64,000 nt of DNA from Cricetomys ansorgei (Eukaryota; Chordata; Mammalia; Rodentia; Nesomyidae): assembly GCA_026225945.1 (NCBI GenBank), contig JAMJFZ010001089.1, forward strand, positions 7,772,501 to 7,836,500, given 5' to 3'. A model generated the notes under the pieces. The model saw only the letters and a list, made by a program, of their open reading frames with translations. It ran no database searches and was not told the DNA's origin. Shown piece by piece: positions 33,120-47,268 of the stretch (its first letter is position 1; each line of letters opens with the position of its first letter). Position numbers and translations under genes: made by a program.

Positions 33120-33290
33120 TCTTAAAGTACAGGATTTGAGGGCAGTAGCCAAATGCTGATTCCCCAATACGGGCTTCCCAGCTGTGTGATTACAGTAACC
33201 ACTTACCAGGTCTGAAGCTCAGTTTCCTCGGGTATGAAAGGAGAGTGATACTGCTGTATTTATGCTGCAGGAGAATCCGAAGCCCTACTA
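33120..33290 (+). mobile_element. MIR SINE, sense
   Basis: cccagctgtgtgattacagt, aaccacttaccaggtctgaa, gctcagtttcctcgggtatg and agagtgatactgct match the MIR core in order. Confidence 0.78.
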
Positions 33291-33728
33291 GCTTCAGACC
33301 ATTCATTTCCCTGGCCAGTTCCAGCTCACAGTTTCTCTAAGTTTGGGATGTGGCCATCTGATAACTTGCTTTGGGTAGGCAAATCCACTTTTAAGGTTCA
33401 CTCCCATGAATGACAGAATGGTGCTTTTTATTGGCAGGAAGCTTCAATGTCTTTCCACAGACGCCTCTGTAGGATTCCTTAAGAATCCATACAAGATGCC
33501 TCCAGTCAGGGCAAGTGATCCAAGAGTCCAAGGCTGAAGTTGCAATGCATTTTTTTCCCTTAAACTTGATTGGACACACCATTATTTCTGTAGTATTCCA
33601 TTTGGTCAAGCAGATCAGTCTTTGTTCAGGGCAGAACCACAGGAATCATTGAGACCATTTCAGAACTGGCTGTCACAATACCTACTTTATAAACTTGTAA
33701 AGATATATATCGCAATGAATCTATATGT
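33291..33728. other. Unassigned non-coding stretch
   Basis: Nothing recognised. Confidence 0.4.
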
Positions 33729-33729
33729 G

Positions 33730-33759
<30 letters not shown>
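33729..33759. repeat. CA microsatellite
   Basis: About 15 CA units. Confidence 0.95.
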
Positions 33760-33760
<1 letters not shown>

Positions 33761-33834
33761 CTCATTCCTATTTATATAATTGTTACTCCCTCACCATTGT
33801 GACACAAAAAACTTAAAATGCATAAGGACTCACG

Positions 33835-34150
33835 TTGGCTCCCAGTTTCAAAAGGCTTGACCCATGGTTACTTGGTCCCATGAACTTGTACAGAGCATCA
33901 TGGAAGTAAGAATGTGTGGTAAAGGAATCTCTGCACATTATTGCAGACAGGAAGCAACGAGTGAGATATGAAAAGACCAAAGACAAGATATCCCCAAAGA
34001 CCTAGTCCCGGTGAACTATTTCCTTCTGCCAAACCCCATCTCCTGATGGGAGTTTCCAGAAACTCCCCGAAATATCACCACCAGCTGGAAACCAAGCGTC
34101 TAACATAAAATCCTATAGGAGACATCTTATTGTAATCACACCACAGTATA
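33835..34150 (+). mobile_element. Rodent interspersed repeat, diverged copy
   Basis: The latter half is most telling: aactccccgaaatatcacca, agctggaaaccaagcgtcta, cctataggagacatctta, caccacag. It resembles the right part of the 14401-14772 family. The left half is weak. Confidence 0.5.
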
Positions 34151-37100
34151 CATAAGTGGGCATGCGCGTAATCACAAGAGTTTAGTTCAGAGAGCACACA
34201 TGTATCACTATGTCTGCATCATCTTGTCATAGTATTCTTACTTAGTCTATGACCTCTATGAAGTGATTCCTACAGATTGACTTATTAGAAACTATTAACC
34301 CTTAAGTGATGTATAACTTCATATATTCCTATATGTATATATTACCACATATAATATAAGTAATACATGTGTTATATATATCTCATACATATGACAACAG
34401 TTGGTTACATAATTCAGTTAGACTTTCTGTAGATGGTTATGTTCATTAGAGTCAGTAGTTTAAGAATACCCCCAGGTATTTGTAATATGCAAGTGGTTTT
34501 AAGCTCCACAATTCTATTCCGCTATTTAGTTTCATTATGACAGTTGGCTCAGGCCCTCTAGTTGAGAGGTTATCAACTTTCATGTTACAGTAGATGAATA
34601 CACAGAGCTTTCAAATATCCAGCTGTCCAGGCTACATCCCTGACCAGTTGTATAAGAATCTCTGGAGCAAGTAACCCAGACATCTGTATTATATTCTTAA
34701 ACTTCCAGGGCAGTTCTAATGCACAGTCAAGTTTGAAAGCCAAGGCTTCAGTGGTTTAATGTAGATGATTACATTAAAATTCCCTCATTTCCTCAGTGTT
34801 CTGAGTGCCAGTTCAGCATTAAGATCCCGGAGACTTAAATTCACTGGTTGAAAACAAAGAGAGGACCTTTGACTCACCCTAATGTGCTGGAAATGCTGGA
34901 GATGGGTAGGAATGTACACAGCATGGCGCCAGTTGTTGTCTGTCTGCGCTGTGTGTCTGGTGAATTTGAAGCCCTAGCATGTCAGCCAGGCTCCTTTGGC
35001 CAGAACTTGCCTTCATGCAAGAGTAGAAAACCTTCTAGGCATGTGATCACTGGGCCAGGAAAATGTCACCCATTGCCAGAGAAAAACCAGCTTTCCATGC
35101 AACTAAAGTGAATGGCACATGAAAGCAATTTAGCCAAAGTGGCTGGAAAGGCAGGATGCGAGGCCCGTTCTGGAAATGAAGGTTGTAACCTGGTCATAGT
35201 CCTAGGTAGAGATCATGCCTTCAGTTCAAGAATGTGGAGCCATTCATCCATGCCTGTGTATGCTTTTGTAAGTGAGTAGGAGGTCCCTGTAGAGAACTAG
35301 CATCAGGGGTTGAGGACCACAGGCCATAAGAGAGCAAAAGGCAGCTGTCTTCAGGCCAGGACAATAAGAGGTGAGTGACAACATCTGGTAAACCAAATCA
35401 GCCAACTATACACAGAAAACTTGTGGTGTGCTGGCAGCCTCTCAACCCTTTTTGCAAATATTTGGGATTGGGGGAATCTCCTAAAGGGCTCTGCCCATAG
35501 CTTTTCCCTCCACTATGAAACCTATGTTTGTTTTAAGTAAAGCTTAATCCATGTGTTTCTGATTCCTTTAAACAGAACTCATCGACATCTTCATTTTGGA
35601 AAAACAAGCATCTATTTAACATCTAAGACGCCTTTGCCTTTTTGGCCTTTTAAGACATTTTCTTCTTCATTAGAATGGTCTCAAATATAGCATGTTCACT
35701 AAATCAAGAGACTTCTCAATTCTTCTGAATCCAGAATCTTGAAGCCTGCATAGCAATTAATTTCTTCTCAGTTGCTAAAGAAGTGATTTTCTGTTTCCTT
35801 AATGCCCCAAATCCTCTTTGTAAAATTGAATTTGAAACGCTCAATGAACTCAGTGTAGATTTATCCACCCATAGATTCTTAATTTCTCCACTAAACAACT
35901 TGCTAATACTCTGATATTGTACTAAAACTCTCCAGAACAATTTATGTTTGCATTGCCCAATGATAAAAGGGAAATGAATTGAGTGTGTGATGGCTTTCTA
36001 ATCCAAGACCTCCGAAGCACAAACACTGTGATATCACTCTTCAAACACCCCATACTAAATGCAGAATTCAATTTGGAGAATTATGAAGATGAGAAGAATA
36101 TTAAAAATAGAATCTCTGGACCAAGTAGGCTTTGAGGTTCTTGGTAATGTGTTCTCAAACATCTCTTTAAGAAAATGAGTCAGGTATCTCCATTGCTCGA
36201 TACAGTGGTCTAACATGGGAAGCAAAGAGAACTGGTTATGCCCACCAGGTAGGATTAAGTCTGTGATGACTTAGCGGGAAAATCACCTAACAAACGATAA
36301 TAAAAACATGTCAGCCATATTGATCTGTTCAGAGTCATACTCGGTGTATCTTTGTTTTTCTTCACTAAGATGGTAAATTCTAGATGCCTTGTTGAGGACG
36401 TCAGAATGAGTGAGAAACTTAAGCGTAAGATGGTTGTAATGAGCTGCCTTGGAGAAGCTAAAATAGAAATTCTCTTCAGAGGCCGTGACTGATAACAAAT
36501 CCGATCTTCAGATGAGTCCTGTGGTCAATAAGCATCTTTTGTTGTCAATTGTTTGTTGGTGTTCTGGAGACATTTGTACGGGAAATGAAGTCATGAGTCT
36601 TGCCCTTGAAAAACTTACAATAAGGATAGTTTGTAAAATTTCACTTCCAGAGACAAAACTGAACAGAAAAGGATTCCTAGCAGCAAGAGATTATCCACAC
36701 CAAGGACAGATGTTCAAGTGACTGGGGACTTAGGGAGGTAAGAGAATGATCATGACCATGGAGTGGCCAGACCTGGCAGCCGCCATGTTCTTACCGCCAG
36801 GACACCCAATATACAGCAGGCAGGACATTTCACATGTAATGTTTGCTTTATTTTGAGTCAAAAACCTTTCAGTTTTATATAAGTAATCCTAAGCTTACCA
36901 TTTCAAGAGAAGATCAGGCTGAATTGCTGCAGGGAAAGACACACTCCTAACATCTGCCAGTGGTCACATGAGTGTATTCTCTGTAATCAGTTTCAAGATC
37001 CACTACATTGTCTATCACGCTGGTCCATTTTTTAAGGAAACGTCATGAAGACCATTGCTAAAATGGATCCTTAAGGGAGCAGGGAGGCTTGAAGAGGAAG

Positions 37101-37997
37101 TGTGGACTTCACAGTTAAAGGAACCCTTACTGTAGACATGCTTGCCCCTAGAATTCTGCTTTGTATGGCAAGAGTTTGCATGGCTTAAACCTGAGCAGTC
37201 AGCAGTGAACGGTGCCTCCATGACCACTGACTTCTCCAGGCCTTTGCCTGTCTCCCCATTACATTCGGGAAGGGCACTAGCCACGTCTTAAAAGGGAGTC
37301 ATTAGTCATTTTAGCAGTGATCACTGTCTCCTGTTACGGCAGGGTGTCATATTTTTAAACTGCCACCTCAGATACGGAAGGATTTTCAAATGTACCCCAC
37401 CAAAGCAGGGGGAAATATCATCAATATAAAAAAAGGTGATGTGTCAAGTCTTTGCTTTACATTTACTTATTCAAATGATGAACAAATATTTATTCGGCAC
37501 TCGCTAGATAGCAAGCACCAGCCCATGGAGAGTGGGCTAACTGGTGGGCAGTTTGTGGGTCCCAATTCAACTAAATTACATATTTAGTGTCTCTTTAATC
37601 AAATATATGTTAAAAATAATAAGTCACGTTTAAGACCTGGAACCCTGTCAAGGTCTTAAAAATAATATCAGCTATCTCTAGAATCTTTCCATGGCTACAT
37701 TTCCTTCCAGATATTAGAAATTAACACTGTCATATAATTAGAGGAAAGTACCCTTGTGGTTTAAAATTTAACAATGATGCTGTATTTGACCCAGACGATG
37801 TGACACCAACTTACGGTCTACAAAGCAAGACTCTGCTTCCAGCATGCCTCTGGAGATTTAGGTGGACAGCTTACTGTCAGCGAGCTTTCGATTACAGTAC
37901 GATGACCACATTCCTGCCCAGACTGTGGCGGCTTATTGTCTACTTTCACTCTTGTCCTTGCCTGGCTCTCCTCTAAAATGTAAGTATAATGACAGTC
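34151..37997. other. Long unassigned stretch, nearly repeat-free
   Basis: 3.8 kb with no confident repeat apart from AT-rich alternating sequence at 34318-34390. Frames up to 89 codons without domains. Low repeat density could mean old unique sequence or unrecognised ancient elements. Conservation cannot be judged from one genome. Confidence 0.45.
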
Positions 37998-38097
37998 GGT
38001 GGAGCGTACCTGTCGAACCAGCTACTTTAGAGGCTGAAGCCTTGAGCCTTGAATTTAAGACAGGTCCCCGACTATACTTTGATCCTGTCTCTTGGTT
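37998..38097 (+). mobile_element. Ancient 7SL-type SINE monomer (proto-B1/FLAM-like), sense
   Basis: ggtggagcgtacctgtcgaa, ccagctactttagaggctga, agccttgagccttgaattta and atcctgtctcttgg follow the left part of a 7SL monomer in order. Confidence 0.6.
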
Positions 38098-39415
38098 GAC
38101 GTGTGCTTTTCTCTTCCAACACTGTATCTAGAAGTGGCCAAGACACACAGCAAGCAGATATAGATAAAAATGAAGGCACAAAATTAGACGGAAGTGGACG
38201 GCTACGGGACAGGGTGGAGAACTCTGAAAAGCATCTCCTTTTTGATAAAAGGGGACACTCACCGCTGTATCTGCTCTGGGTCCTATTTTCTCCACCTGCC
38301 TTTCTTGAATGTAAACTGCAAAATCTAAATTACAGCAATAGTGTTGTGACTCTCATGACAGGCAGAGGATTAGGTCTAAGTGCTAAGAAGGGGTGAATGA
38401 AGCCTGGGAGATATTACAGAGCAGCTGAGCTCAGTGGCAATGACTGACCCTGGCATCCTGGTATAACAAGAGCATCCTGCTTACCCTTGGCATTTGGTCA
38501 TTGGCTAGGAAGGAACTGGGCAACCTAGTTTGCTAGAAACATCTGTTTTGTTACTTGACCACTTGTCTATCAGAATTCCTTCTCCAATCTGCTTTGTGGA
38601 GACCATTCATTCTTGAGTCCATTTTAAGAACTTTTACACAAAAGAATAACGACAAATGTAGATTTGCCATAATTGATTTCATCTTCTCCTTTGCATATGA
38701 AGAACCTTGGGCTCACAACGGGTTAAATGACAGAGCAGATTTATCCTGAGCTTTTCTACTTAGAGTCTCATGATCATGCTTTAGGCTGTCCTCCCTTTGA
38801 AGCATCTAGAAGATGCCAAAGTTCTCAAAATAACTAAGAGACGTTTGTATAATCCTTTCAGTTTTTCAAATATTTCATCAAGTTTGATTCTCAGAGTAAT
38901 CCAGAGAGGCTAACATTAATATTCTCGTGTTACATAATTTCCCTCCGCTTCTTCCCTAACCACGGCTGCCATTTGGCTCGGCAATACTGCCATGATGGAT
39001 TACCAGTCCTACTTACTAGTTTTTCGTTTTTGTGTGTGTGTTTTTGATGGTCTTAAGCTCTTTCTTTGCCTCGTGTTTGTGTCTTAATCCATCTCTACTC
39101 ATCTCTCATAAAATCCTATTTTAATCCAGCAGGATACATGGCCACAGCCTCAGAACAGACATTGGCTTGGCTGAATTCACAGAGCTCTGGAAATATGACT
39201 AGAGAGGCTGTCTCCATTGCCAAGTTCACTCATTAAAGAAAAAAAATGCTTATAATATTAGGCATAAAATGTGATTAGAACCAGTCCAGGCCAACAAAAC
39301 TTTTACAGATATGGCGCCTGAGGTTCTGGAGCAACAGCAACAGCCTACTTTTTTTCCTACCAAATATGCTCACTTAACCTCTTTGCCTCATTTTACTAAC
39401 TCAACAAAATCTGCC
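38098..39415. other. Unassigned non-coding stretch
   Basis: Contains a possible antisense MIR core at about 38870-38935 (gtttgattctcagagtaatc, ttaatattctcgtgttac). Otherwise nothing recognised. Confidence 0.4.
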
Positions 39416-39417
39416 CA

Positions 39418-39424
39418 TCGTGTG

Positions 39425-39470
<46 letters not shown>

Positions 39471-39482
39471 TGTGTGTGTGTG
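39418..39482. repeat. GT microsatellite, interrupted
   Basis: About 30 GT units with C interruptions near both ends. Confidence 0.97.
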
Positions 39483-40981
39483 TACCCTTAAGTCAATACT
39501 AAAACACAATCCCACAGGCAAGAGCTATCCCTGGTCTATTAGAACTTGATTTTAATGCACAATGCCATTTGTCAATTCAGTTTAACTGTGGAGTTAAGAA
39601 ACAAGTTTATGAGGAATCCGTGAGTGTGTTCCCTGGACCATCAGCCTCATCGTGTGAGCTTTTAAGAAATGCAGAATCTCACGCTTGGTTCTAGACCTAC
39701 TCAATAAAAGTCTGAATTTGAAAAAAAAAATAGCCTGGCAGTGTGGTTGCATGCATACTGAGATCTGAAAAGAGCTAGCTACCAGGGCACTGCAAATCTC
39801 AGGAGTACCTGGCACCTGCTACGCGCTGTTTAATGGTGGAGAAGGCATCTCAGTCCTCAATTCTAGACCTTGCTCAGGACTCCAAGAAACTTCCCGAACA
39901 CACTCTCCTACGTCCCACCTTTTTTTTATTTTTTATTTTAAATTAGTGGGCAAAAGTATAAGTGAGTCAACTAACAGTTGCTTCCGAGTGAGTAGGTTTG
40001 TATTGTTCACCCTCTTCAGTTAAATTTGGATTCGGAGTCATACCAGAATTACCGAAACTTGCCACCCTCTCTTACCACTCCAGTTTGAAAAGTCAATCAC
40101 GTAACTCGAGAGGAGAGTGACTGAGAGAGAAAGTTGCCCATCTTCTGGTGGCCGGGAAGGTGGGATAGAGGGAAAGGGAGAGAATAATCACCTAGTACAA
40201 GAAATAGTCCCTGAAGACAACCTCTTGCAGTGATCTATTTTTACAGTTCTGCTCAACCTCCTAGAATTGAACCTCCCCAAAGAGCAGCACTAGCTAAGGG
40301 CCAAGCCTACAACAATGAACCTTCTGGTGGAGGCACTGTATACCCAGAGCATAGCACTGGCCTTCTGGTTGCTTCTTAAACTCATCTCCATTCCCCTGCC
40401 TCAGTGCCTCCACACTGTCTTCTTTCTGGTCATAGTGCTTTGCCCCTTGCCACATGTCCTTTCTCTTCACTTTGCTCGGACTCTGGATATGCTTTTCCTA
40501 CATTTCTCTAACTTGTGATTTATTTCCCCCTGTCTACTGTTTAACTTTTTGACCTTAGTACTAATTGCTACTCCATACCCCATGTCAGTCTGTGGCGTGT
40601 CTGTTTCTTCAGTGCTTTCTCTCTGGGCTCCGTGTCAAACACCCTACAACATCACAGTCTCCAAAGTGTCATGCATTAACTGTTTCTTGGCCTTATTAGA
40701 ATGAATCTGTACAAATAAACACGTGGGTTAATGGAATATAATGAGTGTACTGTAAAATGTGAGCCTGAAGCATGTGTAAGCAAATGGAATGTATGCAAAG
40801 GCACTTAGAATGTGCTTGAACGCATGGAATGTGTATGTGCTCAGAAGGTGTGCGCACTGATGCATGCACAGAGTTGTCATAAACCAAACTGGCTTGTCTT
40901 TTGTTTTTTGGGTTTTTGTTTTTTTTTTGCCTTAATTGAAAGTGCTGTTTACTTCTTCATGTCCATATATTTTGCCGTCTG
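39483..40981. other. Unassigned non-coding stretch
   Basis: An A10 run near 39721 and a T/A-rich tract at 39920-39942. The 67-codon frame at 40315-40518 is leucine-rich but has no start context or conserved pattern. Confidence 0.4.
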
Positions 40982-41372
40982 CCTTAGTTTGATTTCTTGC
41001 TGTCAAAAATCACCAGGACCAAAAGCAACTTGAGGAGAAAAGGTTTTACTTCAACTTTGTTTCTACATAACAGTCCATCACTGTGGGAAGTCAGGGCAAG
41101 AACTCAGGAGCGCAACCTGGGTGCAGGAACTGAAGCAGGGGCCACAGAGAAGCACTGCTTCCTGGCTTGTTTCCCATGACTTGCTCAGTGTGCTTTCTTA
41201 TACAATCTAGGACATCTCTCTGCATATAGAGAGATGGACCCTCTCACACCAATCATTTATCAAGAAAACGCCCCCATAGACTTGTCTACAGGCCAATCTT
41301 ATGGAGGCATTTTCTTGGGTTCTTCTTTCCCAGATGGCTGGAGATGGGGCTGAGTTGTCAAAAAACTCAGGT
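40982..41372 (+). mobile_element. Rodent ~400-bp interspersed repeat, sense
   Basis: caccaggaccaaaagcaact, tgaggagaaaaggttttact, gtgggaagtcagggcaagaa, acttgctcagtgtgctttct, gtctacaggccaatcttatg and gaggcattttctt match the common rodent family represented more fully at 59838-60246. Confidence 0.82.
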
Positions 41373-43013
41373 ATACCTTGCCATCTTAAAATCCTAACTT
41401 TCATCTTCATATTTAAGAAATGCCTTTTCCCAAAATGGAGTTCTCCTCCTCCTTAGTTAAAAATGTTAGTTAAAAATTATTAGTTAATTAGTTAAAAATG
41501 TATGTGCATATGTAGTCTGTTCAACTGAACTACGTATGCTCTCGAGCACAGAAACTAGTCTTCATGTTCTCTTAGCATGAAGAACAGAACTTTCCCAACA
41601 GCAGACCCCAATTTCATGTTTTTAATTTAAAGTGCTGAGGATGAAAAGACACCCTCCCCCATGCTGATTGATTAAATGAAGGACAAGTCTCCTCCTCCGC
41701 ACAGAAGGATTGCACAGCTCTCTGCACTGCTGGGCCTCTTGAGGCCATACTGAATCTGCACCACCCAAGCCATCCCCACAACCATGTTTGTAACCAGTCC
41801 GGCACTGACTGGTTTGAAACATGTGAGGTTTGGTTGTCCCATATACAAATTAGCATTGGTTCAATCTTTGGTGGAAACATATAACGTGAGTTTAGAAGAA
41901 ACTAAGATCCAGCAAAAGTCTCACTACGAATAATACATAAAGTATTTTAAAATAATCCCCAGTAACTGCCCACTCCTTCCTCATCTGCCAACTTTGACTT
42001 GGGTCTATATGGATTTTATTAGTCCGAAATGAGATGCATTCATGGATCCCCAAATCTTGCCTCATTATTTAATTTCGAAGTGCAGCCTACAGAGATTTTT
42101 GACATAATATAGTAATCCTATTATAATATTTAGGTGGCCTCAGCTAACTTGGGCTTTCTGTCCAAACACATTTCAGAAACTTCTCTGTCTTCAATAGATG
42201 TTGAAATAAGGACCATGGTACCCCGAGCCCATTCTCTGCATAGTCCTTGTTGGGGAAGAGGTCGTTCCTGACGTACTTCAAAGATTTATTCTGTAGTGAG
42301 CTTCAGGGGACAGATTACAGGGCCATGTGAGGGAGTTTGGATTCACAGACTGAAGAACTTGAGCAGAAAAGGATCCAACCCCTTGTGTTTTAGACATTCT
42401 TCATTAGATTGACCAAACATCAGGTTCCTGATACTCATACCTTGACCCCGTCCCAGGCTTGCACCTGATCAGGAGGTCCAAGGCTTAATGCTTTTCTTAC
42501 TCGTTGGGGATGTGATGAGACTTACACTCAATAACTCTGCAAAATTGCTGTCTATGTTAACCCTTGTAACACCCACAGCATACTCATCAAGTAATATCTC
42601 CATTTGCCGAGCATCTGAGTAAGTCTCATTCTTGGACCATAGACCAGATTGCATATGATTCTTAGGATGCCTTATGATGGTGTGTCATCAAATGGTCAGT
42701 GTTGTGATGGTAGAGCTCCTGACTTATTAAGGACTAATGAATGCACTTGGTTGCAAACAATGTGTTAGCATGTCTACTTTGAGGAAAGTATTTTCGTAAA
42801 ACTTAATCAGGCACGGTTACTTAGCCACATGCTAAAATAGGCACATGCATCTTTTAAAACAGATTTTAAAAGGTCCCAACTTCATCTTCATTACCTCTCT
42901 GTGGGTGAAGGGGCTATCTTTGCTAGTGAAGCCAGATACACTTAGTCTTTCGACCATGGCAATATTGCATGAGTAGAGACTTGTGAAAAGAATCACTAAG
43001 ATGTATGCCAATT
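41373..43013. other. Unassigned non-coding stretch
   Basis: A short AT-rich direct repeat of the word agttaaaaat lies at 41455-41502. Frames up to 88 codons without domains. Confidence 0.4.
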
Positions 43014-43172
43014 GTGCTGGTTAGTTTTTGTCAACTTGACACAAGCATGGATATACTTGGGAAGAGGGGACCTCAACTGAGGAATTTTGAGTAATCCCAG
43101 TGAACTCTTCCCTCTCCAAGTTGCTTTTGGATAGTGTTTTTATCACAGTAACAGAAAGAAAACTAGATCTCT
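43014..43172 (-). mobile_element. Rodent interspersed repeat, inverted, internally deleted
   Basis: The outer ends of the 59838-60246 family in reverse orientation: ctggttagtttttgtcaact, tgacacaagc, gaagaggggacctcaactga, then directly ctccaagttgcttttgg and ttatcacagtaacagaaag. The middle ~250 bp is missing. Confidence 0.8.
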
Positions 43173-44004
43173 AATGATGGGAACACCATATTTCTAAGTT
43201 ATATATCAATACAATTTTTAATTAAAAGTTTAAGTGCCTTGAATTATGACAGTTTGAATTTTATTTAGCAGGACTGTTGACTCTTAGTTAAGACCTTTCT
43301 TCTTGTACCAATTAAATGGCTCAGCCCTTTGAGACACTTGCTATCTGGTTTTCCTAAGTATGAGATCACCGTTTGACCTGCTACATGTGTATTTGTTACT
43401 TGATCCTTTTCTTGCCCTATGAAAACTGGCACTTGGGAGACAGGCACAAAATATGTTGATGTTCTAAACACTCCTACCAAAGATGTCATCACAGACTAGT
43501 GCATCTTTTTGTAGGGTAGATGAAGACACTGTTTCTTTTGACTTTGATGTAGGTAATCTTGAACAAATACATTGCATTTGCTCTAAAGGCAGAACACAAG
43601 CCAATTGCATGAAAATGCCTCCCAATAAGGACGAGATTGAATGAGTTAATTCATTGCAGATGCCATGCAGATTTCTCTGCATTGTACATGCATGTTGTTT
43701 TTTATGTCATTATGTGATGTATACCATGGGCCTGCCGTGTATTAGCAAATGTGCCAGTACTGGAGTGAACACGGAATAGGCTTCTTTCTCTCACATGATA
43801 ATAAGAACACAGGAGGTTTGCAGAGATTGATCTGGCCATGTATGAACTATTCAGTGAATGATGAAGGAGTTCAGATATTTAACCAATAACACAAAAATAC
43901 ATTTGCATCATTTAGCTTTCATAATTCATTTTCCAATCCAGAGGGGAATTCAATCCTAGATTATGAAGTTTGAAAAGAAAGAATTGATTAGAATTGTGTT
44001 ATGC
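43173..44004. other. Unassigned non-coding stretch
   Basis: Nothing recognised. Confidence 0.4.
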
Positions 44005-44097
44005 TGTGTTTCTCCTGGATATCAAACCCAGGGCTTCAGGACTTCAGGAATGCTGGTTAAGTGCTCAACAACTCAGCCACCTCTTGCTGTAAAGTTT
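44005..44097 (-). mobile_element. ID/B4-type SINE fragment, antisense
   Basis: tcctggatatcaaacccagg, gcttcagg, ggttaagtgctcaacaact, cagccacctctt follow the antisense tRNA-like half of a B4/ID SINE. Confidence 0.55.
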
Positions 44098-44129
44098 TAC
44101 ACTTTCTATTACTATGTAGTTGATATGAA

Positions 44130-44172
<43 letters not shown>

Positions 44173-44200
44173 GAGACAGAGAGAGAGAGAGAGAGAGACT
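44130..44200. repeat. GT then GA compound microsatellite
   Basis: About 10 GT units followed by two GA blocks separated by CAGAGACAGA. Confidence 0.96.
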
Positions 44201-46754
44201 CTGCCTTTAAGATTATTCTGTAGCTCCATCTTATTTCAGTTGAAAATGGTACTGCATGTCACAGGATAACATTACAATGGCTAGATAATGTTTTACCTGG
44301 ATGTTTGCCACATTCAAAATCCATGAACCATCAGGCTTAAACATGCAAATTCTGACATTTCGTCACCAGCAACATTTACGGCTCATAACACAGATCTGCT
44401 GCTTCCTATCTCTGACCATGACAGCGAGAGATAATAACATTGAAGGAAATCTGAGTTTTCAAATTACTTGGATCGTAGTTGCTTTCGGAACACTGCTTTT
44501 TACCACATGTCCTTTTCAAAACAGACACAAAATACAATCCTTTCCTTCTTCTTCATTGCCAGGAATATGAATATGGGAGTATTATTTCTGATAAAACATC
44601 ACATGGTTTTCTGTTCCCTGCTTCTTTCTCCTCAGTACTGATTTGAATTAATCAAGTAAAATCAACGTGTGTCACTTACATTTTCCTTTGGCTTTTGAAG
44701 TTCACGAATACATATATTTACACATATTCACATGCACAAGCCATATAACTGCCTCTATTGATTTACACTTGAAATGATGTCTTGAGTTGATGTTTTCAGG
44801 CCTAGGACTTTGAAAGTTCTTTGTAAGCTCTGGCCTTTGAACCTAGGTGTGTTTTACCAGCCCTTAGCTGGGGAAGGGCCAAAGATCAACTCTAAAATAT
44901 GTGTACACTGTTTGATTTAAAGTTGAAACTTGGCATCATGTGCCTGGCTATTATTCTTGGAATGCAAACAGATCCATGTTTTTGTAATTCTTTTGCAAGC
45001 TCCTCTATGGCTTTTCCAGGACCTGAATCTGGTTTTGCATTCAAGGCTCTGCTCCAACACTCAAAGTTCATTTTTAGCACCTTTCAGGCAGAGGTGCGTT
45101 TGTTTTGAAATCCATATGGGTTTCCCTGTCCACTGACTTCTTACTAATGATCTAGATAACTACTACAGCATATATTTACTGCGTTTATCCTTCCCTTGCT
45201 GCTTCCAGGGCTGTGATCAGTAAGCAGCCACAGAAAGGGTGTAGAGAGTCAGCTTGCATGCAGGTGGATGTCAATCAAACTCTTGATTCTGTTTCAGTGT
45301 TTGTGTGGGATCAATGGATGGTGGGCCTACGATGCCTGTAACTACCTGTGCAGCCACAGAGAAGAGAAGTAAAATGTTCTTGCGTGTTGTGACAATTACA
45401 GGTGATGACTTCTTAAAAGAGTGAGGCTCAATGGAAGTTAGGGAAATTAAACTGAAGTTTATATGCAATAGGAGAGCATCTCAGAAGAACATTCTGGTTA
45501 AGCTAAAAGTTTCCCTTTTAAAAGATCACTTGATTTCTGTCATAACTCACTATTTTTCTAATGATCAACTAAGCTGTCTGAAGCTTACCTGTCCTGGGAT
45601 GATAGCTATGCAGAATGCAACCCTGGGTCCCAAAATGAGTGAAAGGTGTTACATAAATGTAAAGTCACAGAGTTTCAGGTGCAAACTCTTTGGTATTTAT
45701 TTATGTGTAGTTCATACATAATTCTAGAATCTAGCTATCTGCCTTTATTTATTTATGTTAGTTAGCTAGTATTGCCATAGATTAGATTAACCAGACAGTA
45801 AATTTTATTTCCATGTAATTTTGGAGCATTGAAAGCAGAAGAGTTGACAAGACTGGTTTCATTCTGAAGTTGTTTTCCTCGGTTTATAAATGTCATGATT
45901 CTTTCATTGTCTTCAAGCAGTCTTTGTTCTGTGCAAGCACGTTTGTGTATAAATTTCATCTTATAAGGACACCAACCAGGTAGAATTTTAGTCTGCTGTA
46001 AAAACCTCAAAGAAGTGGAGGATCAAGGCTCACAAATATCTGAGGATATGACACACTCTTGCCTCTTGCACCGTTGGTAGCAGGTTTGAATAGGGACCAC
46101 CAGCTGCAGCTAATTGTCCAGGTAGTTGTAGGTAGCTGTGTCAAAGGTAGCAATTAGCAAGAAATCAAAGGAAAGAAAACAGGTAACAAGCTTACTCTAA
46201 AGGCTCCCATAAATATATTGAAAAATATACAAATGATTATAATCATCCTTGTATTGTTCAGTCAATTCTAAAACCATCTTTTAATAGCTACAAAGTTGTA
46301 CCTCATACATCAAGGAAAAAATAGTGTTCAGCATAGCAATAAAGTAAATTATCAGAGTAAAACAGCTTGAGTGCTGTACCACCACATGGGCAAGTCAACT
46401 ACACTTCTTGATAATTTGTTTATCCTGTGTATCTTGAGAATAAAACAATTGGTACAAATATTAGAGATGAAAGTAGTTCTGTGTAGATGTTTCATTAAAA
46501 GTTATATTCCCAAAGAGAATGGGGTCTTAGATCCAACAAAAGCCACACAAATATGAAATAAGACTTAGGTGTACAAGCTGAGCATTTGAGGAAAGGATTT
46601 ACATTTCTAATGAGTATAGCTGTAGTTTTCTTTAAAATGTTATCCAAAAAAAACCCTAGTCACTATCAATGACTTTCCTAAACAATGATTCAATGTAAAG
46701 AACACATATGTGGCAAAACATTATGGCTAGTTAAGATAATCAGCTCAGAAGGTT
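44201..46754. other. Long unassigned AT-rich stretch
   Basis: 2.5 kb with no confident repeat and only frames below 100 codons, none with a domain. Confidence 0.42.
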
Positions 46755-47268
46755 CAGAGAGCACAGTGGAAGAGGATGAAGAATGAATATAAAAGTCAGA
46801 GACAGGGCGAAGAGATGTGAGATGCTGTCTTCAGGACACGACATATAGAGCCATTGCAAATGTCATCTCGCAGCAGCTGCTGTTGCCTGTACTGGGCCTG
46901 TACTAGCCTGGGTGTCCCAACAGTTAGTCATGGGTTGCAGAAGGACTCGTGGCACGTGACCCATTCCCGCTGAACTACTCATCACTGATGAAGTTTGGGA
47001 AAGTGACAGCCATTGCCCTCAGGTGGTTGCCAAGTGGTGAGCCTACAAGGCTCCTGGGCTCCAATAGATAGCTCCAAACACATGGTCACACAGACTGTAC
47101 TTTAAAACCAGACCATCACAAAACAAAACTAAAAAGCATGAACGTGGCAGAGAGACCTGGAGTGAGGAGAGGAGATAAAAGAGCGAGGCTGGGGGGAGAG
47201 TAAAACAAAATATGTTCTATACACACACAAAACTGTCTAAAATCAAACTTGTTCAATAAAAACCATAG
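46755..47268 (+). mobile_element. L1 LINE 3' UTR (Lx-like), sense
   Basis: gctgtcttcaggacacgaca, agccattgcaaatgtcatct, cagcagctgctgttgcctg, gctccaaacacatggtcaca, gcatgaacgtggcagagaga and the end aaacttgttcaataaaaa match the L1 3' UTR in order. 5'-truncated. Confidence 0.85.

Noticed and set aside
40315..40518. Leucine-rich 67-codon frame resembling a membrane peptide
   Set aside because: Pyrimidine-rich DNA gives hydrophobic frames by composition. No start context or conserved pattern.
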